Assembly: GCF_002087335.1 (NCBI RefSeq)
Contig: NZ_MWVJ01000005.1
Coordinates: 86,888 to 150,887, forward strand
Reading direction: 5' to 3'
Length of the DNA stretch: 64,000 nt
DNA from: Pseudophaeobacter leonis
GTDB lineage: Bacteria > Pseudomonadota > Alphaproteobacteria > Rhodobacterales > Rhodobacteraceae
Shown here: piece after piece, positions 17,920-28,488 of the stretch
Layout of the letters: the number at the start of each line of letters is the position of its first letter
Position numbering within the stretch: the stretch's first letter is position 1
Made by a program: the position numbers and the translations under genes
The notes under the pieces: generated by a model
Databases searched by the model: none
Told to the model about the DNA's origin: nothing
The model's input: the letters and a program-made list of their open reading frames with translations, nothing else

Positions 17920-20013
17920 ATGACAGATGCCATCGCATATGAGCGCATTGGGGATATGGCTGTTCTGAAGGCGCAAAACCCGCCAGTGAACGCGCTGGGT
18001 TTTGATATTCGCGAGGGCCTGCTGGCCGGAATTGAGCGTGCCGAGGTGGAAGGCGTCAAGGCGGTGCTGATCTACGGCGACGGTAAAACCTATTTTGCAG
18101 GCGCTGACATTCGCGAATTCGGCCAGCCGCCCCGGGGTATCTTTTTGCCGGATCTGTGCGCCCGTATCGAGGCCTCGCCCCTGGTGGTGGTCTCGGCACT
18201 GCATGGCACCGCTCTTGGCGGCGGGCTGGAGGTGGCACTTGCTTCGCATTACCGTATCGCGGTGCCTTCGGCACGTGTTGGTCTGCCTGAGGTTCTTATC
18301 GGTGTGATGCCCGGCGCCGGCGGCACCCAGCGTCTGCCCCGTCTGGTTGGCGTTGAGGCCTCGGTCGATGTGATCACCTCGGGCCGTCAGGTTGGCGCCA
18401 AAGAGGCGCTGGCGCTTGGCATTCTGGATCGCGTCGAAGAGGGAGAGCCGCGCGACATCGGCCTTGCCTATACACAAAAGCTGCTGGACAGCGGCGCAAC
18501 TCGCCGCCCGGTCAGCGACATGCCTGCGCCCAAAGCGGTGGATTTTGACGCGCTCTATGACACGGTTCTGAAAAAGGGCCGTGGCCTGTTGGCACCTGCG
18601 GTTGCCGTGCGTGGCATTCAGGCCTGCTGTGAGCTACCCTTTGATGCGGGCATGGCGCGCGAGCGTGAGCTGTTCATGGAGCTGATGGACACGGATCAGC
18701 GTCAGGGTATGATCCACGCCTTCTTTTCCGAGCGCGCTGTGAGCAAACTGCCCGAGCTGAAAGGCGTGGCGCCACGGGATGTCAACAGCATCGGCGTGAT
18801 TGGCGGCGGCACCATGGGGGCGGGTATTGCCACGGCAGCGCTGCTGGCCGGTCTGCCGGTTGTGATGCTGGAAATGACGCCGGAGGCCGCCGAGGCCGCC
18901 AAGGGCCGGATCTCGGGCAACCTGCAAGGTGCGCTGAAGCGCGGCAAGATCTCTGAGGCGCAGTTCAGCCAACTCACCCAAGAGGCCCTGACTCTGGCCA
19001 CCGACTATGACGCGCTGAGCGACGTGGATCTGGTGATCGAGGCGGTCTTTGAAGAGATGAGCGTCAAGAAGGTGGTCTTTGGCAAGCTGGACGCCGTCTG
19101 CAAGAAAGGCGCGATTCTGGCCTCCAATACCTCCTATCTGGATGTGAATGAAATTGCCGCCTGCACCTCGCGTCCCGAGGATGTGATTGGCTTGCATTTC
19201 TTCTCGCCTGCGCATGTGATGAAACTGCTGGAAGTGGTGGTTGGCGACAAAACCGCGCTGGACGTGGTTGCGACCGGCTTTGCGCTGGGGCAGCGGCTGA
19301 AAAAGATCTCGGTCCGCGCCGGGGTTTGCGATGGCTTTATCGGCAACCGCATTCTGGCCACCTACCGCAAGGCGGCAGATCACATGGTGCTGGATGGGGC
19401 CTCGCCCTATCAGATCGACAAGGCGCTGACTGATTTTGGCTTTGCCATGGGGCCCTTTGCGGTGGCCGATCTGGCCGGGCTGGACATCGGCTGGGCTGTG
19501 CGCAAACGCAAACGGGCTGAAGGAATGGACCCGCGCGAGCGCGACAGCAGCTATATGGACAAGGTCTGCGAAGCGGGGAACTTTGGCCAAAAGACCGGCA
19601 AGGGCTACTATGTCTATGAGGCCGGTAAGCGCGGCGGCACGCCAAACCCTGAAATCACCGATCTGATCGCCGCCGAGCGCGCCGAGCAGGGCATCACGCC
19701 GCGCGCCTTCACGGATGAAGAAATTGTCACGCGCTATATGGCAGCGATGGTCAATGAGGCCGCCAAGGTGGTCGGCGAAGGCATCGCGCGGCGTCCCCTG
19801 GATGTCGATATGACGCTGCTGTTTGGCTATGGCTTCCCGCGCTACCGGGGTGGGCCGCTGAAATGGGCCGATATTGAAGGTCTGGACAAGGTTCTGGCCA
19901 CGATCAAGGCGGGTGCCGAGGACGACGCGTACTTCTGGGACGCCGCACCGCTTTTGCAAAAACTGGTGGCCGAGGGCCGCACATTTGACGATCTCAACAA
20001 GGAAAACAGCTGA
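17920..20013 (+). CDS. Bifunctional enoyl-CoA hydratase / 3-hydroxyacyl-CoA dehydrogenase
   Basis: This 697-residue FadJ/PimF-type fusion catalyses hydration of enoyl-CoA and NAD-dependent oxidation of 3-hydroxyacyl-CoA. The N-terminal crotonase part has the oxyanion-hole segments [10 protein letters not shown] and [12 protein letters not shown] and the catalytic region [20 protein letters not shown]. The dehydrogenase part starts near residue 290 with [14 protein letters not shown]. It continues with the catalytic region [12 protein letters not shown] and [15 protein letters not shown] and two C-terminal helical domains ([24 protein letters not shown]). The ATG at 17920 has a good ribosome site. 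Its stop overlaps the thiolase start (TGATG). It opens the operon. Confidence 0.93.
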   Translation: MTDAIAYERIGDMAVLKAQNPPVNALGFDIREGLLAGIERAEVEGVKAVLIYGDGKTYFAGADIREFGQPPRGIFLPDLCARIEASPLVVVSALHGTALGGGLEVALASHYRIAVPSARVGLPEVLIGVMPGAGGTQRLPRLVGVEASVDVITSGRQVGAKEALALGILDRVEEGEPRDIGLAYTQKLLDSGATRRPVSDMPAPKAVDFDALYDTVLKKGRGLLAPAVAVRGIQACCELPFDAGMARERELFMELMDTDQRQGMIHAFFSERAVSKLPELKGVAPRDVNSIGVIGGGTMGAGIATAALLAGLPVVMLEMTPEAAEAAKGRISGNLQGALKRGKISEAQFSQLTQEALTLATDYDALSDVDLVIEAVFEEMSVKKVVFGKLDAVCKKGAILASNTSYLDVNEIAACTSRPEDVIGLHFFSPAHVMKLLEVVVGDKTALDVVATGFALGQRLKKISVRAGVCDGFIGNRILATYRKAADHMVLDGASPYQIDKALTDFGFAMGPFAVADLAGLDIGWAVRKRKRAEGMDPRERDSSYMDKVCEAGNFGQKTGKGYYVYEAGKRGGTPNPEITDLIAAERAEQGITPRAFTDEEIVTRYMAAMVNEAAKVVGEGIARRPLDVDMTLLFGYGFPRYRGGPLKWADIEGLDKVLATIKAGAEDDAYFWDAAPLLQKLVAEGRTFDDLNKENS

Positions 20014-21186
20014 TGAAACAAGTCGTAATTGTCTCTGCCGCCCGGACCGGTCTGGCAAAATCATTCCGGGGCTCTTTCCATGACCCATGGGGCGACCATG
20101 GGGGGCGCCGCTGTTGAAGCCGCCGTTGCCCGCGCTGGCATCGAGGCTGCTGAGATCGAAGACTGTATCTTTGGCTGCGGCACACCCGAGGCGGAGACCG
20201 GCGCCAATATCGCGCGTCAGATCGCCCTGCGGGCCGGCATGCCAGTGACCACCTCGGGGCTGACCGTGAACCGGTTCTGCTCGTCGGGCCTGCAGTCGAT
20301 TGCTCTGGCGGCGCAGCAGATCATCTGTGAGCGCGCAGGCCCCATGGTTGCCGGTGGTGTTGAGAGCATCTCGATGGTGCAGCCCAAGGCACGTTCGGTC
20401 AAGGAAGCCTGGCTGGCAGAGCATAAGCCCGCAACCTATATGACCATGATTGAAACAGCCGATATCGTGGCGGAACGCTATGGCATCAGCCGTGAAGATC
20501 AGGATGCCTACGGGTTGCGCAGCCAGCAGCGCATTGCTGCGGCGCAGGACGCCGGGCTGTTTGCCGATGAGATCGTCCCCATGACCACCACCATGGCGGT
20601 GAAGGACAAGGAAACCGGGGAGATCTCCATGAAGGAAGCGCTGGTGGACCGGGATGAGTGCAATCGCCCAACCACCACGCTGGATGGTCTGAGCGGTCTG
20701 GCTCGGGTGCGCGGCGACGGTCACTTTGTCACCGCCGGCAACGCAAGCCAGCTGTCTGACGGTGCCGCGGCTGTTGTTCTGATGGAGGCCAAAGAGGCCG
20801 AGAAACGTGGCCTTGAGGCAATGGGCGCCTTCAAGGGCTTTGCCGTTGCGGGCTGCGAGCCGGATGAGATGGGCATTGGCCCGGTCTTTGCGGTGCCGCG
20901 CCTGCTGGAACGTCACGGGTTGACCGTGGACGATATCGACCTCTGGGAGCTGAACGAGGCCTTTGCCAGCCAGGCGCTCTATTGCCGGGACCGGCTTGGT
21001 ATTGATGATGAGAAGTGCAACGTCAACGGTGGCTCTATTGCGATTGGCCATCCCTTTGGCATGACGGGCGCCCGGATGACCGGTCATATTCTGCGCGAAG
21101 GCAAGCGTCGCGGCGCCAAACTGGGCGTTGTGACCATGTGTGTTGGCGGTGGCATGGGCGCGGCAGGCCTGTTCGAAATCTACTGA
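20013..21186 (+). CDS. Acetyl-CoA C-acyltransferase (thiolase), 5' frameshift
   Basis: This thiolase catalyses the last step of beta-oxidation. ATG 20013 overlaps the previous stop and starts [20 protein letters not shown]. The rest ([19 protein letters not shown]...) is in another frame from about 20081, so one extra base or a two-base loss lies near 20065-20083. The nucleophilic Cys is in [16 protein letters not shown]. The His of [17 protein letters not shown] and the second Cys of [13 protein letters not shown] complete the active site. Paired with the upstream bifunctional enzyme, it forms the trifunctional set. Confidence 0.9.
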
Positions 21187-21215
21187 GCTAGTAGATTATC
21201 ACGTTAAACAAGGAA

Positions 21216-21270
21216 GCGCCCATTCGGCCCATCGAGGGCCAAATGGGCGCGCCCCGGCTTTGGGCCGGGG
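21216..21270 (+). other. Tandem hairpins inside the beta-oxidation operon
   Basis: GCGCCCATT pairs with AATGGGCGC (21216-21224/21242-21250), continuing as GGCCC/GGGCC after one mismatch. It is followed directly by CCCCGGC/GCCGGGG (21252-21258/21264-21270). They separate the thiolase from the acyl-CoA dehydrogenases. Without a T-run they may act in mRNA processing or differential expression. Confidence 0.5.
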
Positions 21271-21297
21271 GGCGGCTTTCGGGGAGGGAAGCGTAAA

Positions 21298-22496
21298 ATG
21301 GTCAGAACTATTCTGTTGAAGAGCAGGCATTTCGTGTCGAAGTGCAGGAATTCCTGGCGCAAAAGCTGCCCAAGGAGATGTCTGAGGCAATCCGCGTCGG
21401 GCGTGAGCTTGGCAAAGAGGGGCATGAAAAATGGCATGGCATCCTCAACGATCAGGGCTGGCTGGCCCCCAACTGGCCCGAAGAGTTTGGCGGCTGCGAG
21501 TGGAACGCGGTGCAGCGCCATATCTTTGAAGAAGAGTGCTGCCGCGCCCATGCGCCGCGCATTATTCCCTTTGGCCTGAGCATGCTGGCGCCGGTGCTGC
21601 AAAAGTTCGGATCAAAGGAACAGCAGGACCACTATCTGCCGCGCATTCTGTCCGGTGAAGACTGGTGGTGCCAGGGCTATTCCGAGCCCGGCGCCGGATC
21701 AGATCTGGCAAGCCTGAAAACCCGCGCTGTGCGGGAGGGCGACCACTATGTGGTCAATGGTCAGAAGACCTGGACCACGCTTGGCCAATACGCCAACTGG
21801 ATCTTCTGTCTGGTGCGCACCGACCCCGACGCCAAGCAACAGTCGGGGATTTCCTTCCTGCTGATCGACATGGACACGCCGGGTATCGAAGTGCGCCCTA
21901 TCATCCTGCTGGATGGCACCCATGAGGTGAATGAGGTCTGGTTCACCGATGTTAAGGTGCCGGTGGAAAACCTGGTCGGTGAAGAAAACATGGGCTGGAC
22001 CTATGCCAAGTATCTGCTGACCCATGAGCGCACAAATATCGCCGGTGTCGGCTTTAGCCGCGCAGGTCTTGACGCGGTAAAGCACATGGCGCGCAGCCAG
22101 ATGCACCGGGGCAAACCGTTGACTGAGAACCCGCATTTTGCCGCCCGTGTGGCGCGGGCCGAGATTGATCTGATGGCCATGTCCACCACCAACCTGCGCA
22201 TCATCTCGCAGGCAGCCGCAGGCCAGGCGCCGGGTGTCGAGAGCTCGATGCTGAAGGTGAAGGGTACTGAAATTCGTCAGGAAATCAATGACCTGGCGCG
22301 CCGTGCCGCAGGCGCCTATGCGATGCCCTTTGTCTCGGAGGCGCTGGAGGGCGGCAATGAGCCGGAGGTCGGACCCGAGGGTAGTGCCGCCGTGGCACCT
22401 GAGTATTTCAACAATCGTAAACTTTCGATCTTTGGTGGGTCTAACGAGATCCAGAAGAACATCATTGCCAAGGTCAAGCTGGGAGGTGGGGCATGA
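21298..22496 (+). CDS. Acyl-CoA dehydrogenase, large-subunit type, start frameshifted
   Basis: This FAD-dependent acyl-CoA dehydrogenase is close to PimC/FadE-type large subunits. The conserved N-terminus QNYSVEEQAFRVEVQEFL is in frame with the body, but the only ATG (21298, after GGGAGGGAAGCG) is one base out. ATGGGTCAG instead of ATGGTCAG would fix it. Motifs: CQGYSEPGAGSDLASLKTRA and the flavin loop WTTLGQYANWIF, with the C-terminal FGGSNEIQKNIIAK. The next gene starts inside its stop codon (ATGA), which suggests translational coupling of two subunits of a heteromeric dehydrogenase. Confidence 0.88.
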
Positions 22497-23635
22497 ATTT
22501 TGATCTGACAGACGAGCGCCAGATGCTGCAGGATTCTCTGCGTCGCTTCCTGCGCGACAATCAGGACAAGCTGCGCGCCAGCACCCGCCTGGGCACCAGT
22601 GACAATGAGCTGGGCTTTGATGCCGCCATCTGGGGCAAGCTGGCCGAACTGGGCGTCATCGGTGCTTTGTTCAGCGAAGAGGACGGCGGCTTTGCCGGGG
22701 CTGGTTTTGATCTGACCACGGTGTTTGAAGAGCTGGGACGGGTCGGTGCGGTTGAGCCGCTGCTGGACACAGCTATCCTTGGCGGTGGCCTGATCGCGGC
22801 CCTGGGCACGGAGGCGCAAAAAGAGCTGGTGGAGCAGGTGATCGCAGGGGATCTGCACCTGGCCCTGGCCCATGGTGAGCCAAACAGCCGCTATGATCTG
22901 GCGCAGGTGCAAACCACAGCCAAAACCGACGGCGATGGCATCGTGTTGAATGGCCGCAAGGCGGTTGTGATCAATGCTGAGGCGGCGGATTATCTGCTGG
23001 TGTCGGCCCGTGAAACCGGGGACGTTGGTGACGAGGCGGGGATCTCTTTGTTCCTGGTGCCACGTGACACAGCTGGCCTCTCGTTGCGCGGCTATGCTCT
23101 GTTGGCAGGGGGGCGTGCCGCCGAGGTCGATCTGGAAAACCTGCGCCTCTCCGCTTCAGCTCGGCTGGGAGAGGCCGGGGGCGCCTATGCCGCCCTCAAA
23201 CGCGCGACTGTCCGCGCCGAGGTCGCATTGGCGGCTGAAACGCTGGGCGCGATGGAAGCCGCAACCGAGCTCACGCGGGAATACCTGCTGACCCGGCAAC
23301 AGTTTGGCCGTCCCATCGCCAGTTTTCAGGCGCTGCAGCACCGCATGGCCACGCTGCTGATCGAGCTGGAGCAAGCGCGCTCGGCGGTGATCAATGCGGC
23401 AGGCCATCTGGACACCAGCCCCAATGAGCAGGCCTTGCAGATTGCAGCCGCCCGCAACCTGATTGGCCGGGCTGGCCGACTGGTGGCAGAAGAGTGCGTT
23501 CAGCTGCATGGGGGTATCGCCATGACCGAGGAATATGCGCTGGCCCATATCGCCAAACGGATCGTGATGGCCGATCACCGGTTTGGCGACACGGACACTC
23601 AACTGGAGCGTTTCATTGACCATAGTGCCGCCTAA
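22493..23635 (+). CDS. Acyl-CoA dehydrogenase, small-subunit type
   Basis: This 380-residue acyl-CoA dehydrogenase family protein overlaps the previous gene by four bases. The fold is recognisable from MNFDLTDERQMLQDSLRRFL, through FSEEDGGFAGAG and the segment TREYLLTRQQFGRPIASFQALQHR, to QLHGGIAMTEEYALAHIAKR. Its middle domain is more divergent (LALAHGEPNSRYDLAQ in place of a canonical GSD motif). That is typical of the second subunit in PimC/PimD-like and steroid side-chain alpha2beta2 dehydrogenases. The two probably form one complex. Confidence 0.88.
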   Translation: MNFDLTDERQMLQDSLRRFLRDNQDKLRASTRLGTSDNELGFDAAIWGKLAELGVIGALFSEEDGGFAGAGFDLTTVFEELGRVGAVEPLLDTAILGGGLIAALGTEAQKELVEQVIAGDLHLALAHGEPNSRYDLAQVQTTAKTDGDGIVLNGRKAVVINAEAADYLLVSARETGDVGDEAGISLFLVPRDTAGLSLRGYALLAGGRAAEVDLENLRLSASARLGEAGGAYAALKRATVRAEVALAAETLGAMEAATELTREYLLTRQQFGRPIASFQALQHRMATLLIELEQARSAVINAAGHLDTSPNEQALQIAAARNLIGRAGRLVAEECVQLHGGIAMTEEYALAHIAKRIVMADHRFGDTDTQLERFIDHSAA

Positions 23636-23684
23636 ATCCGTGGCCTCTGGTATTGGGCAGCCTGATACTGCGCGGCCTGAGGCT

Positions 23685-24113
23685 GTGTCGATTGAAAACG
23701 ACATAGCAGAGGGCGCGCAGAGTTTTCAGATCGAAGATCCCGGCGTCCAGCAACTGGGGGGCTACAAGACCACGATAGACCGGCGCGATGGCAGCTGCAT
23801 CGTCACGCTGGATCTGGAGCCGCCGCATTTGAACCGCCATGGGATTTTGCATGGCGGTATCGTGGCGACGGTTCTGGATGTGGTCTGCGGCAACACCGCG
23901 TCGCAGTTCTTTGACCCTGAAAACCACGCAGCCCTGGTGACTGTCTCCCTGACGCTGTCCTATGTGGCCGCGGCCAGGGCAGGCCGTATCACGGCGCGGG
24001 CGCGGGTGACGGGGGGAGGCAAATCAATTGCCCATATCTTTGGCGAGTTGCACGATGAGCAGGGCCAGCTTTTGGCCACTGCAACCGGCGTTTTCAAAAG
24101 GATTCGCACATGA
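23685..24113 (+). CDS. PaaI-family hotdog thioesterase
   Basis: This acyl-CoA thioesterase has the hotdog fold; the signature HGILHGGIVATVLDVVCG (catalytic Gly/Asp region) and SLTLSYVAAARAGRITARAR are clear. No ATG is in frame. GTG at 23685 (VSIENDIAEG) gives a normal 142-residue protein, while GTG 23640 or TTG 23616 would overlap or nearly abut the previous gene. It lies between the dehydrogenases and a hydratase in the operon and probably releases CoA from stalled intermediates. Its stop region overlaps the next start. Confidence 0.85.
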   Translation: MSIENDIAEGAQSFQIEDPGVQQLGGYKTTIDRRDGSCIVTLDLEPPHLNRHGILHGGIVATVLDVVCGNTASQFFDPENHAALVTVSLTLSYVAAARAGRITARARVTGGGKSIAHIFGELHDEQGQLLATATGVFKRIRT

Positions 24114-24892
24114 GCCAGCTGGCCAGACTTGACGACCTCGGTGATCGCGCCGTCGTGGTCAATATGAACGGGGCCCGTCGCGGCGCGCTGTCTCCGGAAC
24201 TGTATGATGCGATCAACGCGGCTGTGAGGCTGGCGGAACAGCCACGCATTCGCGCCATATTGCTGACCTCTGAGGGCGGTTTTTTCTGCGCGGGCGGCGA
24301 TCTCAACGTGCTGATCGAACGGCGTGGGCTGAGCGAGGCGCAACGCCGCGGCAAGGTGGACGAACTGCATGGCTTGATCCGGGGTCTGCGGGCTGCACCT
24401 GTGCCGGTGATTGCCGCGGTCGAAGGTGGCGCAGCCGGGGCGGGGCTGTCGCTGGCGCCGGCCGCAGACCTGATCGTGGCCGAGGCAGGCGCGAAATTTA
24501 CCGCCGCCTATGTCAAGGCCGGGTTGGTGCCGGATGGCGGGCTGACCTCGTCACTGTCGCGTATCCTGCCACGGCCCCTTGCGATGGAGATGTGTCTTCT
24601 GGCCCGTCCTGTCACCGCCGAGCGCATGGCAGATCTGGGGGCGGTCAATCTGGTGGTGCCAGCGGATGAGGTGCTGCGCGCAGCCCATGGTCTGGCGGAT
24701 CGTCTGGCGAAAGGCCCGCCCGAGGCACAGCGCATCATCCGCCACATGATGGCCGAGGCCTATGAGACCACAGAGGCTGCGCAACTGGATCGTGAACGCG
24801 ATGCCATGGCTCAGGCTGCGGCCGCGCCTGAAGCAGGCGAAGGCATCTCGGCCTTTCTGGAAAAACGCGCGCCGCGTTTTGCCGCCGACTAA
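24110..24892 (+). CDS. Enoyl-CoA hydratase/isomerase family protein
   Basis: This is a 260-residue crotonase-fold protein. The oxyanion-hole segments are FFCAGGDLNVLIER and VEGGAAGAGLSLAPAADLIV, and the KAGLVPDGGLTSSLSRILPR stretch matches the active-site region. At that stretch the usual hydratase Glu of GIIPG-type motifs is Asp (VPDGG), so hydratase and isomerase roles are both open. The ATG overlaps the thioesterase stop (ATGA). It is a second hydratase in addition to the fused one, suggesting specialised or unsaturated substrates. Confidence 0.88.
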   Translation: MSQLARLDDLGDRAVVVNMNGARRGALSPELYDAINAAVRLAEQPRIRAILLTSEGGFFCAGGDLNVLIERRGLSEAQRRGKVDELHGLIRGLRAAPVPVIAAVEGGAAGAGLSLAPAADLIVAEAGAKFTAAYVKAGLVPDGGLTSSLSRILPRPLAMEMCLLARPVTAERMADLGAVNLVVPADEVLRAAHGLADRLAKGPPEAQRIIRHMMAEAYETTEAAQLDRERDAMAQAAAAPEAGEGISAFLEKRAPRFAAD

Positions 24893-24954
24893 GCCCCCAG
24901 GCCAATGGCTCTGGGGCGAAAGAAAACAGCACATGACGACAGGGAGACGCGGTG

Positions 24955-26493
24955 ATGACGCTTTGGTATGACCTTTTGACGGCGCAGGCCACGGCCCGCC
25001 CCGATGCTGCGGCCTTTTCTGACAGCCTTGGGGTGCGCTGGAGCTATAGCGCCCTTGCTGCCGCCGCATCAGAGCTGTCGCAGATCCTGACATCAGCAGG
25101 CGTGCAGCCCGGCGACCGGGTGATGGTGCTGGCGGAAAACTGTTGCGCCGTGGTGGCCGCCCTGATGGCCAGCTCGCAGTGCGGTGCCGTTGCTGTGCCG
25201 GTCAACGCCCGGATGAGCGCCAGTGAAGTTGCCCGGATCCTTGATCACGCGCGGCCGGCTGTTGTGCTGATCTCGACCCAGATCGAGGGCGCCGCGCAGG
25301 ATCACGCGGTGCGTCTTGAGGCGACACCCATCACCGGCTGCTTTGGGCAAATGCACATGGCGTGCCCCTACATGAGCTCTGGCGACGCCCCGGCTGAGGT
25401 TGCGGTACTGCTGTATACCACCGGCACCACGGGGGCACCCAAGGGGGTGATGCTGACCCAGGATAACCTGCTGTTTGGCGGCAAGGCCTCGGCCGAGCTG
25501 CGCGATATGGTGCCCAATGATGTGATCTATGGGGTGTTGCCACTGACCCATGTGTTTGGGCTGGCCTCGGTGATGACAGCGGCGCTCTATGCGGGCTCCG
25601 AGGTTTGGCTGGAGGCGCGCTTTTCTGCCGCGAAACTCTATGAGGCACTGCGCCGCGGTGTGACCCGCCTGTCGGCTGTGCCGCAGATGCATGCGCTGGT
25701 GATGCAATTTGCCAAGGAACAGGGGCTGGAGCGGCTCGACAGTTCTGTGTTGCAATATGTCTCGTCCGGGGCGGCGCCGCTGGACCCCGACTGGAAACGC
25801 CGGGCCGAGAGCTTTTACGGGGTCGCGCTGCAGAATGGCTATGGCATGACCGAGGCAACCGCAGGGGTCTGTGCCACCAAAAACAGCACCCCGGGTGATC
25901 CGGATATCTCTGCCGGGCCGCCCCTGCCGGGGGTCGAGATCCGCATTGATGAAAGCGTTTCCGGCGGTGGTGCGGGCATTGGCGAAGTCCTGATCCGCGG
26001 TGGCAATGTCATGCTGGGCTATTATCTCAACCCGGAAGAAACCGCGCGGGTGCTGGACGCTGACGGCTGGCTGCGCAGCGGCGATCTGGGGCGGCTGGAT
26101 GACAAGGGGTTTTTGCACATCGAAGGGCGCTCAAAGGAGCTGATCATTCATGGGGGTTTCAATGTCTTCCCCCCCGAGGTCGAAGCGGCGCTGAATGCCC
26201 ATCCGCAGGTGGTGCAGTCTGCGGTCGTGGGGCGGCGTAACAAAAGCGATGAAGAGGTGCTGGCCTTTGTGCAGGTCAGCGGCGGTGATCGACCCGAAGT
26301 CTCTGATCTTATGCAGTTTGTGCGAAAGCAATTGGCAGGCTATAAATGCCCGGCGCAGATCATCCTGACCGAGGCACTGCCTGCAGCCCCCACAGGCAAA
26401 ATTCTGAAACACAAACTGCTGGAAGAATTTGCCAGTGAGCTGCAGCCCGCTGCAATGAGCGGCAGTGAGGCGCAAACGCCAGAGAAGGTCTAG
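24955..26493 (+). CDS. AMP-forming acyl-CoA ligase
   Basis: This 512-residue ANL-family adenylating enzyme activates a carboxylic acid to its CoA thioester with ATP. Motifs in order: P-loop LLYTTGTTGAPKGVML, GYGMTEATAG, SGDLGRLDDKGFLHIEGRSKE hinge, GGFNVFPPEVE, and the adenylation lysine in APTGKILKHK. ATG 24955 follows GGGAGACG; GTG 24952 is the only close alternative. As last gene of the operon it feeds the beta-oxidation enzymes. The gene set (ligase, paired dehydrogenases, fused hydratase-dehydrogenase, thiolase) matches pim operons, so dicarboxylic or medium-chain fatty acids are likely substrates. Confidence 0.9.
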   Translation: MTLWYDLLTAQATARPDAAAFSDSLGVRWSYSALAAAASELSQILTSAGVQPGDRVMVLAENCCAVVAALMASSQCGAVAVPVNARMSASEVARILDHARPAVVLISTQIEGAAQDHAVRLEATPITGCFGQMHMACPYMSSGDAPAEVAVLLYTTGTTGAPKGVMLTQDNLLFGGKASAELRDMVPNDVIYGVLPLTHVFGLASVMTAALYAGSEVWLEARFSAAKLYEALRRGVTRLSAVPQMHALVMQFAKEQGLERLDSSVLQYVSSGAAPLDPDWKRRAESFYGVALQNGYGMTEATAGVCATKNSTPGDPDISAGPPLPGVEIRIDESVSGGGAGIGEVLIRGGNVMLGYYLNPEETARVLDADGWLRSGDLGRLDDKGFLHIEGRSKELIIHGGFNVFPPEVEAALNAHPQVVQSAVVGRRNKSDEEVLAFVQVSGGDRPEVSDLMQFVRKQLAGYKCPAQIILTEALPAAPTGKILKHKLLEEFASELQPAAMSGSEAQTPEKV

Positions 26494-26552
26494 GCGACCT
26501 CACCGGGCCTGCCACCCGGCAGGGGATTTGTTTTAGCGCGGGTTTGCGCTGA

Positions 26553-28488
26553 CTAGAAGTCCTGCCACTTGCCCTCACCGCTGGCAGCAGTGGTGCTGGT
26601 CTGGGATTGCGGCGCGTCTCCCCAATCCAGATAGTCTTGGGTGACAGGCTCTGGGGCGGCGGGTTTTTTAGCAGATGGTGACAAAGACACCTTGGAGCCG
26701 CCCTGAATTTTGAACCCGGCCACCACCTCGGTGAGTTTGACCGCGTCGGCTTTTAGCAGATAGCCTGCGGCGGTGGATTGCTCGACCATCGCGGCGTTCT
26801 GCTGGGTCACCTGGCCAGCTGGGTGACGCCGATATTGATTTCTGCCAGGCCGGTAGATTGCTCCACAGCGCCTTCGGTAATGTCAGAGACCAGTTCGGAG
26901 ATCTCGTTGACCCGCCCGACGATAGTGTTGAGCGCCTCGCCTGCCTTGCCAACCAGATCAACGCCCCGCCCAACCTGTTCAGCGCTGGCGTCGATCAGCA
27001 CCTTGATCTCCATTGCAGCCTCAGATGAGCGTTTCGCAAGGCCGCGGACTTCGGCGGCGACCACGGCAAAGCCACGGCCCGCTTCACCGGCGCGCGCGGC
27101 TTCGACACCGGCATTCAGGGCCAGCAGGTTGGTCTGAAAGGCGATGTCGTCAATCACAGTGATGATTTGCCCGATATGGCTGGAAGAGTTCGAGATTTCA
27201 GTCATGGCAGAGACGGCGTTCTGCACCACTTCCTCACTGCTTTTTGCCTCTTGTTTGGCCTCGTCCATGGTGCTTTCGACGCTGCGGGCACCATCGGCGG
27301 CGGCTTTGACCGACACGGTCAGCTGATCCAGCGCCGCTGCTGTCTGTTCCAGTGTGGCGGCCTGACTCTCGGTGCGATGCGACAGATCATCCGAGGCCTG
27401 GCTGATCTCTGCCGCACCGTTGCTGATAGAGCCGGAGGCCTCAATGACCTGGGATACCGTGCCGGAGAGCGTATCGATTGTCAGGTTGAAGTTCTGCCGT
27501 AGTTTTTCATGCGACCCGGAGAATTCGGCGTCGATGTGCTGGGAGAAATCGCCGCGTGACAGCCTGACCAAACCCGAGCTGAGATGCTGAACAACGTCAT
27601 GCTGTTCCTGCTGCAGAGCGGCGCGGCGGTCTTCGCCCTCGCGGGCCTGCAGCAGATCCTGTTGCAGCGTCACCAGAGCTTTGCCGATTTTGCCGATCTC
27701 GTCGCCGCGCGTTGCGGCCCGGATCTCGGTATTCAGTTCGCCCTTTGAAACAGCCGCAATATCGGTGCAGATGCGATCAATGGGGCGGGTGACAGAACGG
27801 GCGACTGCGACGGCGACGACAAGCAGGAGGCTGCCTGCGAGGCCAAAGGCGATCAGGATGTTACGGGACAAAGCCTGGGTGCCCGCAAGGACAGTGTCGA
27901 CATTGCGCCGCACCTCAATAACGCCGCGCAGATCTCCCAGTTGCCAGTCCGTCTTGGGCGATGCAGCATGCGTGTTGTGACAGGGACGCAAACCTCAGAG
28001 GTCATGTGATCACCTATGGCGACCCGCAGGACGGTGCTGCCATCAATGGTTTCGGTCTGCTGGAATGTAGCGTTGGGATCCTTGGACAGCGCCTCCCAGG
28101 CCTCTGTCATAAAGGGGTCGGTGGGGCGCTCGGCGCGATTGTCAAAGGGGAAGGGGCTGTAGAGCGCCAGACTGGTTTGCGCGCCGGTCAGAAGCGCGCT
28201 GACGTCATGGACCAGAGTGGCAGGCAGGGGAATCACGCTGGGGTCGTCTTGATGCGCGATGCCTGCGGACAGCCCAGCTGCGCCGTTCACATCGCGGATC
28301 ACATGTTTGGTGTAGTAGCCACGGATGACCTTGATCTGGTTTGCCGTCTGGGCCGCCGCCTCGGTTGCAGCAACAATGGCATTGTCCCGCAGGGCCCCGG
28401 GCAGAAACAGCCCAGCCAGCAGCAGGCTCAAACACAGACAGAGGGGAATTGGCATCGCCAATTTGAACAGAAGAGAATTTTTATTCAC
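26553..28488 (-). CDS. Methyl-accepting chemotaxis protein with c-type heme motif, twice frameshifted
   Basis: This is a transmembrane chemoreceptor of about 645 residues. Order: first TM (about residues 9-31), periplasmic sensor of the Tll0287-like (DUF3365) type, second TM ([20 protein letters not shown]), HAMP, and a signalling domain with the conserved hairpin [18 protein letters not shown]. It ends in GEGKWQDF, an xWxxF-like tail of the kind that tethers CheR/CheB. The sensor reads E-V-C-V-P then C-H-N-T-H once a missing G at 27983-27985 is restored: a CxxCH heme c site, spanning 27977-27990. A second missing base near 26813 breaks [17 protein letters not shown]. The intact protein would sense redox state or a gas in the periplasm. 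Confidence 0.85.

Noticed and set aside
18634..21087. 817-codon open frame on the minus strand opposite fadJ and the thiolase
   Set aside because: It is the GC-rich shadow of two well-recognised genes. Its translation has no domain pattern and no ribosome site.
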